Below are positions 56,670 through 64,000 of a stretch of 64,000 nucleotides of DNA, piece after piece. Under the pieces are notes generated by a model, which was not told the origin of the DNA, did no database searches, and was given only the letters and a program-made list of their open reading frames with translations. A program made the position numbers and the translations under genes. Numbering within the stretch: the first letter of the stretch is position 1; every line of letters begins with the position of its first letter. The DNA comes from Pseudofabraea citricarpa (taxonomy: Eukaryota; Ascomycota; Leotiomycetes; Helotiales; Dermateaceae): contig JAPWGK010000004.1 of NCBI GenBank assembly GCA_029641185.1, forward strand, positions 1,922,001 to 1,986,000, in the 5' to 3' direction.

Positions 56670-57702
56670 GATGGATGTATTGTAAAGGGATCTCAGACGA
56701 CAACTTTTTTTTTCTTTACGTGTCTCAATAGCATGGATTGGGGTGGAAGCGCGGGGGAAACAACCAATGATCTGGTTGAGAGGCGCAGATTTCACATGCT
56801 CGCTCTTTCACTACGAGAATTTGGTGAGTGAGTGAGAAGGGTGAAGCCGTGTGTGTATACTACTGCTGCTTTGCTTCGTGGATGGTATTAGTTACGAGGA
56901 GCTTTTTTCGAATAGATGAGATGCACCGGGCCTAATGCTACCATATACCAAAGAAAGCCCAAGAGATGTATCCGTGTATGCCTTTCGACTAGTATGTGGA
57001 ATTCAAAAGGTGAGTGGCCATGGTATTTTGAAGAGCCTGGTGACTTGTCTTTCTCTTTTGTAAACTTATTTTCGAGAAGGTTTAGAGTAGGATTTTAAGT
57101 ACCCGGCTACCATTCTAATGATTTATAATGGCGTCTTTCTAGGTTACCTACTAAAATGAATCAGTCCAAGACGGACGGTCTTTTTTCGTCTGTCGTCGGT
57201 AGGTAGGTTCCTAAGTATTAGTGTACCATGAACCACAAACCATAAACCACCGGCTCCAGTAACAGCTTAAATATGTTCTTTTTTCTCCCTCTCCTTCTCT
57301 CCTTTCTTGTTATTACTGCGGAATAGGTCAAGGTACGCTATAGCCACTACTAGGTATCTATTTGTATTTAACCTGTTTCTTCTCTTCAATCGCTCTTGAA
57401 ACATCACACAACCTATTATACGCTTCTAGATCGCTGAACGCATCATTTTCGAGCGCTTCTGCATTCTTAACAGGTTGTGACCGACTTTCTATAATCTTCA
57501 CTTCGCTTCGCCTTTATCTCCACCTCTCCTCTCCTCTCCTCTCCACCCGTACAAATACAGATTGGAGTAAAAGTCGCTCGGTACTGGTATGTATACTCTT
57601 TCAGATGGGCAAATAATTGTGGACTGACGTGTACATGGTGGATCTAGAAATCCGAGTCTCTCCTTACAGAGACAGGAGTGCGTAATATTCATAGCAACTC
57701 GG
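56670..57702. other. Intergenic
   Basis: Proteasome gene 3' flank, then a CT-rich promoter with CTCCT repeats near 57525-57545 upstream of the next gene. Short frames show no motif. Confidence 0.5.
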
Positions 57703-60500
57703 ATGGAATCCTTCGCAATGAACACACCTGCAATTATGGATGGTGAGGCATGGGCTGCGGCTGAGTTTGGGGACTTACTTGATGTGAGTTTTCATTTATG
57801 TTTCTGTTTTTTTCTTCTTTTTTTTTTCTTCTTCTTCTTCTTCTTCTTCGATTAATGAATACTCTTCTGGTATCCAAACACCTACTAAAACCCTTTCCTT
57901 TCCTTTTACAGCAGCTTGCCAGCCCACAGCCCTCTGATATAGACATAAGCCCCATCTCAATAGCAGTCGACTTCTACATCATGCAACTACAACGCAAGAA
58001 CCAAACCCTCCGCACGAATTACCCGTGGATTCGGGAGCCCTTGCACATCCAGCGGAATCTGCTTGAGCGGATCGCTGCCGGAGTGGATCTGATATGCGTG
58101 CAGTTTTCTGCTCTGGAGAAGGAGAATAAAAGGCTCCAGGAAGAGTTGGGAGAAGTGAGGAAGCAAGCGGAAGCGACGCAAGCGAAGCGACAATCCGACG
58201 ACGACGAGCACGACAGTGAAACGGAACTCGACCTCGCTTTCCTCGAAGACGATAACTGCACTGGTGATGAGCAGGTCGATGACAATGGCAGATTTATGGG
58301 ACTAGACCCACTCATAGATTTCCTCGAAGATGAGCTCTCCACCAACGAAAAACTTTCCCAGAACAACAGCAGCAAGGATGATGGCGATGACGAGAACCGC
58401 GACGCGACCTCCTCGGACGACGACAGCCAAAGTCAACCCCATCCTATCAAAAAACTACGCATGCTGCTAGAGCGACTCAACGAAGTGGATGCCAGCGAAG
58501 AGCAGGATGGGTTTCCAGCCCAAAGCCATGGCCAAAGCCACGGCCTGCTCTTTCCAGAAAAAAACAATTGCCCCTACCAGATCATCGCCTCGCAAGCCAA
58601 ACAACTGCTCGCCTATAGGGACACCATCGGCGAGTTAGAGGGCGTCTGCGATGAGCTCGAGGATGTGATGTCCAAGCAGCAGGAGATCATCGCGACCAAA
58701 GAAATTTTATGTCAAGAGCAAGAGCGCGAGATCGAACTCCTCGATGCTCAGGTGAGAGTGCAAAATGGTTTAATGCGAGACTTGGATGAAGAATTGTTGG
58801 AGTTGCAGAGTGCCAATCGTGATGCTGGCTTAGGAGAGGAGATATTATCTCAGAGCGGAGAAGATGACTCGATTGCATCTGGGTTCGACGAGAGTGAAGG
58901 AATGCCTTCGAGGAAAAGGAAAAGAGAGATTGATGATATTGAGAGCGAGGACAGCGAAAGAGACAGTGAAGAAAGCCAGGATAATACTGAAGAAGCCAAG
59001 AAGACACCTTCTCACTTTATCCCCTTCATCCTGAACACCGATAACGACGTAAACGCCAACTCGAAATCCAATAATGAAAACGAGAACTCATCCTCTGGAA
59101 GTCTCACTCAAGCCTCCATCTCAGACACCGAGGAAAACAACGAGGACAACGAAGAGGGAAACGCCCGATCCCACTTAACGTCACAATGGCAAGACCCAAC
59201 CATGGAAGACCGCACAGGCGGGCAGGGAAGAACGGTCCTGGGTGAAGATTTGAATCACAGCACGCCGAGGGCACGAACTCTGCCGATGGAGTTCACAAGC
59301 GAGGAACTAGAAAACTTGCAGGAGACAGTCACGGCAGTGATGGCGATGAGTACGGGGAGCCAGAACGCTGCACCTTCGCTCGCTTCGATGAGACGTCAGC
59401 TAGATGGGTATACCAATCCGCCTCGCCGGGTTCGACATGGCATTTCCTGTCCGTCTGCGAGAAGGGATAACCCTCTTAGAGCGTATGACGATCATGTTGT
59501 GTTTGCTCGGAATGGCTTCCCCTCAACCCCATCCGCGCCTTATCCATCTTCGTCCTTATCCACATCCCCATACCCATACCCACGGCCAGCGAGAGCTTCG
59601 GCGATATACCCAGCAACAGGACGAGGACTACCAGGATCACTAGGATACCAAGGTAGAATTTGGTCAGAATCGCCACCACCACCACCTGGACTACAAGCAC
59701 AAGGAGGAATACGCCCCACACCATTCCCTACAACAGAGAGGCCAAACAGCCAGAGAGAGACATATCCACAACCAGCAGCAGCTCCAGCTCCGGTTAGAGG
59801 CCCAGGATTAGGATTAGTATTAGGACCACTAAGAAACCACGGTAGGTTTTGGTCAGAATCACCTCCACCTCCACCATCACCACTGGGACTTCAAGTACCA
59901 GCAGCAGCAGCAACAGAGATAGCAAGAAACCTGCACGGAGGTTGGATACCAGCACGACCACAACCATGGTCACCGTCAGCATCACCAGTCCTAGGACCAG
60001 GAGCAGGGCCAGGAGCAGGAGCAGGACCAGTGAATGCAAACAGGAACACACCCTCTATACAACCACTGCACATGTCGCCACCGAGCGTGAATATGAGTGA
60101 GCATTTTAGTCCCCATCAAGGCCGTAGCACTCCCTCAGTATTAGAGTCACCTCCATTACCAAGCATCCGCCCATATGGCTATACGCAAGCACAAGCACAA
60201 GAACTGATGTACGAGACATCACAACCGGAAGAAGCGGGTTATCCATTAGATCACCTCCTCAATTTTCACTCTGGCACCTACGGTCAATTCCACAGTCAAC
60301 CTTACCCGTACCCGCAACCCAGCGCGAGGAATACTACCTATCCCCATCGAGGAGCCGCAGAAGAGACGCAAGCTCAAGCTCAAGCTCAAGCTTCTCGAGA
60401 GGAAGTAGGAAGAGAAGGAATAGGGATGTCATTTTGGGAACGTGCTATGTACGAGCATGACGAGCACCGTGTTGACGAGACAAGATATTATCGTATCTAG
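57703..60500 (+). CDS. Large acidic coiled-coil and Pro-rich protein of unknown function (889 aa)
   Basis: Two exons are proposed (57703-57783 and 57912-60500); the first starts MESFAMNTPAIMDGE and joins in phase at a GTGAGT donor. Residues about 40-130 form a helical region with a coiled coil (ALEKENKRLQEELGEVRKQ). A second coiled coil lies near 290-360 (LEGVCDELEDVMSKQQEIIATKE). Long Asp/Glu/Ser-rich stretches separate them, with a nuclear-signal-like PSRKRKREI near 390. The last 350 residues are Pro/Ser/Gly/Gln-rich, with a duplicated block around WSESPPPPP (59657-59690 and 59850-59890) and tandem QAQAQA near the end. No catalytic domain is seen. It could be a nuclear scaffold or regulator; I do not recognise it. 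Confidence 0.7.
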
Positions 60501-61270
60501 TGTAGGCAGCGAGGCGAGGCGAGGCGAAGAGGGATCTAAGAATTTTATTGACGTTTCCTCTTTTTCCTTTCTTCTTTCCTCTCTCTTTTATGTACGGCGG
60601 TGGTGATATATGTGCGTGCCGCAGATATACGCAGAGAGAATCGTAAATAGATGGATAGCTGTCTTTTTTTTTTTTTTTGGCGTTTGATATTTCCTTTTCT
60701 TTTCTTCTTCTTTCTCTTCCTCTTCTGGGAGGAGTACTATACGTATTAAAAAGGCAAAGGAAGAAATACCAGCCGGGAACTTCTGATCTAGAAAGGAATC
60801 AAGCACCTAATTGTCTTCTCCTTCTTGGGCAGGGGAGTAAAATAGACATGCAAACGTCGAAAGTACATAGGTAGATACCACACACAGAATCACCTCATCA
60901 CAATCGATATGGATCACACACACGTCGTTGCCTCATACCTAACCCTCGTGAAAATGCATACCAGACAGAAGACCTCCAGGTAAAGATTCAAAAGAAAATA
61001 TATTTGGATAGAAGACTAATCCTGAGTGTGGTATACGCCTCTTCTCTTCTCGTCTTGTCTTCGAGAGAGGAGAGAGAGAAACAAAACATAGGCTAAACAA
61101 TCGCTATGCCGATATGCTATCCCCCTTCCCGTTCCCCAACGCCAAAAGCCCCATCCGGTCCCTGCTGCGCCTTGTTAAAAAAAAAAAAGATCCAAAAAAT
61201 CCCAGTTCGGCACTGCCCAATGCTTGGTATGTTTCTATTCGCACAGTATGAACACAGCTCTCCCGCCGTC
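60501..61270. other. Convergent intergene
   Basis: Starts with a GAGGC repeat after the stop, then has a T18-like run at 60664-60680 and CT-rich stretches. Frames on the two strands mirror each other. No gene is supported. Confidence 0.5.
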
Positions 61271-62567
61271 TCACTTCTTATCCTCGTCGTCGCTGTCTTC
61301 CGTCTGTACCAGCTTTCTCGATCCCGGTCGCTCGCTGGTGCTTGAGCTGCCGACGGTGGGACTGCTCTCCCCATCGTATAATGGATCGTAATCTTTAGAA
61401 TTTAGTCTGAGCTCCTTGATTCTTCCGCTGCCGGTGCTGTATTGACGTTTGGTTTTTACGGCGTCCTTGGGTTTCGTCTTGCCTTCGGTCACTGCCGCGT
61501 CGTCTTCGTCTCCCGAGTTGATCTCGTCACTGCTTCCGCTGTGTGGGTCTTCGTATGGCGTCTGATGGTGATCCTCGAAACTGGAATCTCTATCTTCGCC
61601 CGGCAGTAATTCATGCTCGTTGGGCTTTTGGTTCTTGATAAAGCTATCAATGATGTAATACTGAGTCGCGTTCATAATGACTGGGAAGACCAGCATTACG
61701 AATAGCACTTGCAATAGTTCATTGCCTTCCGTCCATTTCAGAGCCCAATCTCCAACTCTCGAGATCCAAGGGAGGACCAAGAATATGATAAGAACGCAGA
61801 ACTTCATCCCCATGAGACCAAGGAAGTAGATGATAGATTGTTTGAACCACCACATGGCTTTTGGAGGACTGCCATAATGTCCTGATTCGATAGATTCTCG
61901 AGGCTGGCCGAAAGCTGTCAAGGCAAAAAGGCCAGTAAGGATTCGAAGGAGCACGATTAGAATAGGGATGCCGATTGTAGTCTACCGGTCGTCAGATTGG
62001 CTCAGAAAAAAGGACTAGAAGAGAACTTACATCGATGGCCAGATTCAGGAGATAGAAAGAGCATGGATTAGGACTGTAATCGGCTGGATCCTTTGATTGC
62101 CTTCTCTGAATCGCTACCGTGGCCGGGCTCACCTTCAGATCAAACTGGCCCGAGGACATCATGGACATGAGCAGGTTGGCCATATGCACCAGTACCGAAC
62201 CAACCACCTGCTTCGACACATCAAAGGACCAGATCTTGAGTGGCCGCTGCGGTCTCTCCCTCCATCTCTTATACACCAAAGCCAGCAACGCGCATCCTCC
62301 TAGAGCTCCCTGCACGAAGATGGCGAACGGACCGAGGAGTTCGCATTCGCCATTCTGAGGCGGCGCAGGGGGTCGATCGTCTTGTGGATAATCGCCATGA
62401 CTCTGCGAGTTGGAGACAGCAGTTGCTGTCGCTACTATGGCAGCGATTGTCTGTGTCGGCGAAGGGATATCCACACCGACTGTGGCCATGGCATTCGCAA
62501 TTGATGAGAGGACTGTCGGTATGGCATTCTCGAGAGCGCTGGGCTCCAAGCCCGGTGGTGGCAACAT
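61271..62567 (-). CDS. STIMATE/TMEM110-family membrane protein
   Basis: Two exons (62567-62031, 61981-61271) join to 415 aa. After a Pro/Ala-rich head, the family core reads GPFAIFVQGALGGCALLALVYKRWRE, then RPLKIWSFDVSKQVVGSVLVHMANLLMSM, FYLLNLAIDVTTIGIPILIVLLRIL and WWFKQSIIYFLGLMGMKFCVLIIFLVLPWI, with a last segment LLQVLFVMLVFPVIMNATQYYIIDSFI. This R-P-x-x-I-W-x-x-D-x-x-K pattern and the order of segments fit the TMEM110/YPL162C group. The animal protein controls ER-plasma-membrane contacts and STIM; the yeast one is in the vacuole membrane. The C-tail of about 130 residues is acidic and Ser-rich, probably cytosolic. Confidence 0.85.
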
Positions 62568-63895
62568 TAGCTAAGGTTGTGAGAGAGGAGGAGGCCTTCG
62601 AGGCTTTAGGAAGAGAAGAGCCTCAGACAAGGCAGTCGAGCAAAGGAGGATTCTCGAGGGGTTGGACAGCCGACCGTTTTGGCTTTCGTGAAGCAAGTAA
62701 GGTTATCGTGACGCAAGAGGCGGAGAATGATAGATTTCTAGGTTTGCACGCGCGCGGGCTGGAGGCTCCCGCAGTAAGAATGATCAAGCTGATGTGTTTT
62801 TCGAGGACCTGCTCAATATAAAGGAAGAGAAGAGGCTGAGGATGCAAATGATGATGACGAGATGGAACAGGCACACTGCTTGTTCCAGGTTGAGGCTTGG
62901 ATGCTTGGGTGCTTGGGTGGTGAAGATGAAGGCTTTGGGGGGGCTTTGGAGGCAAGCTTAGCCGCTAATTTAGAGTAGTCGGGGGCCGAGGGGGGCAAAA
63001 CAAAACGTGCCCAGACAGGATTGATTTGACCGTTGCATGTCTCAGATGCTGACGACTTTAAATCTCATGTGCCGATACTCGTACAATAAAGAAGTGTTGG
63101 CTGGGCTGGTCTGGTCTGGTCTGGTCTGATCTGATCTACTCTGTTACCATGCTGCTGCTGCTGTTTGTACTTCTGAATGGCCTCTCGTGATGTGCTTGCT
63201 GTACGACTCAGGTCCCCTCCACAAAGTCTTTGTCAGGTTAGCCTCTTTCTTTGTACGTACTGGATGTCTCATGTCATGACTGAGCATGTCTGGCCAATGC
63301 CGCAATGCCCTCTATCTCTGTTGCGAGAGCTGGTCTCGGAGACGGGAAGCCTCAACATTTCATCGCCTCCACATATACTCGTATATACAGGCTTGTCATC
63401 ATCTTATCTCTTGCAATTTACCAGTTGATCGACGTTAGAGAGACAATGAAACAGGGGGAGTTGCCAACGGGAAGGTTAATGCTCGCTACCGAAGTATCCA
63501 AAACTCCGGAGAGCCGTTGAAGTATCTTCAAATCCCCATGGAAGAAAAGAACCCTTTCTTCAGGCCTATTCTAGCATTCCTGTTTGGGTTAAGACACTGG
63601 CCAGATCGCTTCTGGATGCATTGGGTGTTGATACGTGGAACATGGCAGAGTTGCTATACTAAGCCATGTATGATAAGGTAATGAATGTCATGCCAAATCA
63701 ATAACATGGAAAGAACTCAACCTGGTCAAAGCCATTTTCAACTACCTGAAGGTACAAGTTTACATATCGCAAACCTTTTATTGCTTATACTACCCGGCTC
63801 TTTCACTCCACCAGCTCGCACCAAACTCCAGCCTCAAGCCCGTGCCATTATCTTAGCGGGCAACCCAGGCTTGCCTTTGCGAAGACAAAAGAGAC
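62568..63895. other. Intergenic with promoter of the STIMATE-family gene
   Basis: A 61-codon reverse frame (62813-62998) starts MPPSAPDYSKLAAKLAS and is Pro/Ser/Lys-rich. It might be a separate small gene or an upstream exon, but no splice link to the next gene was found. A TCTGG repeat lies at 63110-63128 and a GCT run near 63150. Otherwise nothing is seen. Confidence 0.4.
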
Positions 63896-64000
63896 ATGGA
63901 CGACTGCGATTCTTTCAGCCACCATGACCTCCATCGGTTCGCAAGATGTTTCTCTACAGCTGACCTTCCGGATTTCCTTGATGTCTGGAGTTGCGAAGAC
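63896..64000 (+). CDS. Possible 5' end of a gene running off the window
   Basis: An ATG at 63896 opens 35 codons to the window end (MDDCDSFSHHDLHRFARC, then ADLPDFLDVW). The composition looks protein-like and the context (gagacATGg) is reasonable. A second ATG at 63924, in a GCCACC context, opens another frame, and the reverse strand is also open. The call is a guess and needs the next contig segment. Confidence 0.3.
   Translation, partial: MDDCDSFSHHDLHRFARCFSTADLPDFLDVWSCED

Noticed and set aside
62813..62998. Upstream exon of the STIMATE-family gene
   Set aside because: No donor and acceptor pair joins it in phase to the Met at 62567, and the next gene is complete without it.

Overview
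The window is nuclear DNA of a filamentous ascomycete (Pezizomycotina). Genes carry many short introns (about 45-110 bp) with GTANGT-type donors and CTAAC/CTGAC-like branch sites. Two genes encode fungal Zn2Cys6 regulators. Other genes are of fungus-typical kinds (Dal5/Liz1-type transporters, a tannase/feruloyl-esterase, a DUF3632-like protein, an HND-type kinase-like protein), and an isolated 5S rRNA gene matches the dispersed 5S layout of these fungi. A Leotiomycete is my guess from the overall look; it is not proven. All exon joins below were made by eye, keeping phase, and were not checked against transcripts.

Layout. 0-4.4 kb: the end of an unrecognised gene, a four-exon dienelactone hydrolase, and two tandem Gly-rich microprotein genes of 47 and 48 codons with matching layout. 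4.4-14 kb: a sugar-metabolism-like block with a 17-exon transketolase paralogue (one exon junction does not resolve), a sugar-porter MFS, a divergently transcribed YggC/FrcK-like P-loop kinase and a Zn2Cys6 regulator. 14.8-20.4 kb: a 2-oxoglutarate/Fe(II) dioxygenase divergent from a Dal5/Liz1-type permease, then an intronless O-methyltransferase. 20.7-25.1 kb: an eight-exon tannase/feruloyl-esterase (GC-AG intron, 16-nt micro-exon) divergent from a Zn2Cys6 regulator with one in-frame TAG. 25-31 kb: an ABHD12-like hydrolase, a 5S rRNA gene, an AT-rich stretch with a decayed reading frame, a six-cysteine small secreted protein and an HND kinase-like protein. 31-46 kb: a second Dal5-type permease, a 1040-aa conserved-looking protein, a microsatellite-dense intergene, a 545-aa membrane protein and an amino-acid permease. 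46-55.4 kb: gene-poor DNA with two irregular arrays sharing a core close to TTTTGTTGCACGTCTGCA (about 12 copies), two TA-flanked MITE-like elements, a gene with a metallothionein-like cysteine head and a DUF3632-like gene. 55.6-64 kb: proteasome subunit beta5, an 889-aa acidic coiled-coil/Pro-rich protein, a STIMATE/TMEM110-family membrane protein and possibly the start of one more gene at the edge.

How the genes may work together. The left 25 kb looks like accessory catabolism: transport, phosphorylation and carbon shuffling of a sugar, and release or modification of phenolics by tannase, dioxygenase and O-methyltransferase, arranged as three divergent pairs. The right part is more housekeeping, broken by the repeat-rich island. 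The best candidates for undescribed biology are the core-motif arrays with nested MITEs, the tandem microproteins, the metallothionein-headed protein and the transketolase/kinase/transporter/regulator block.
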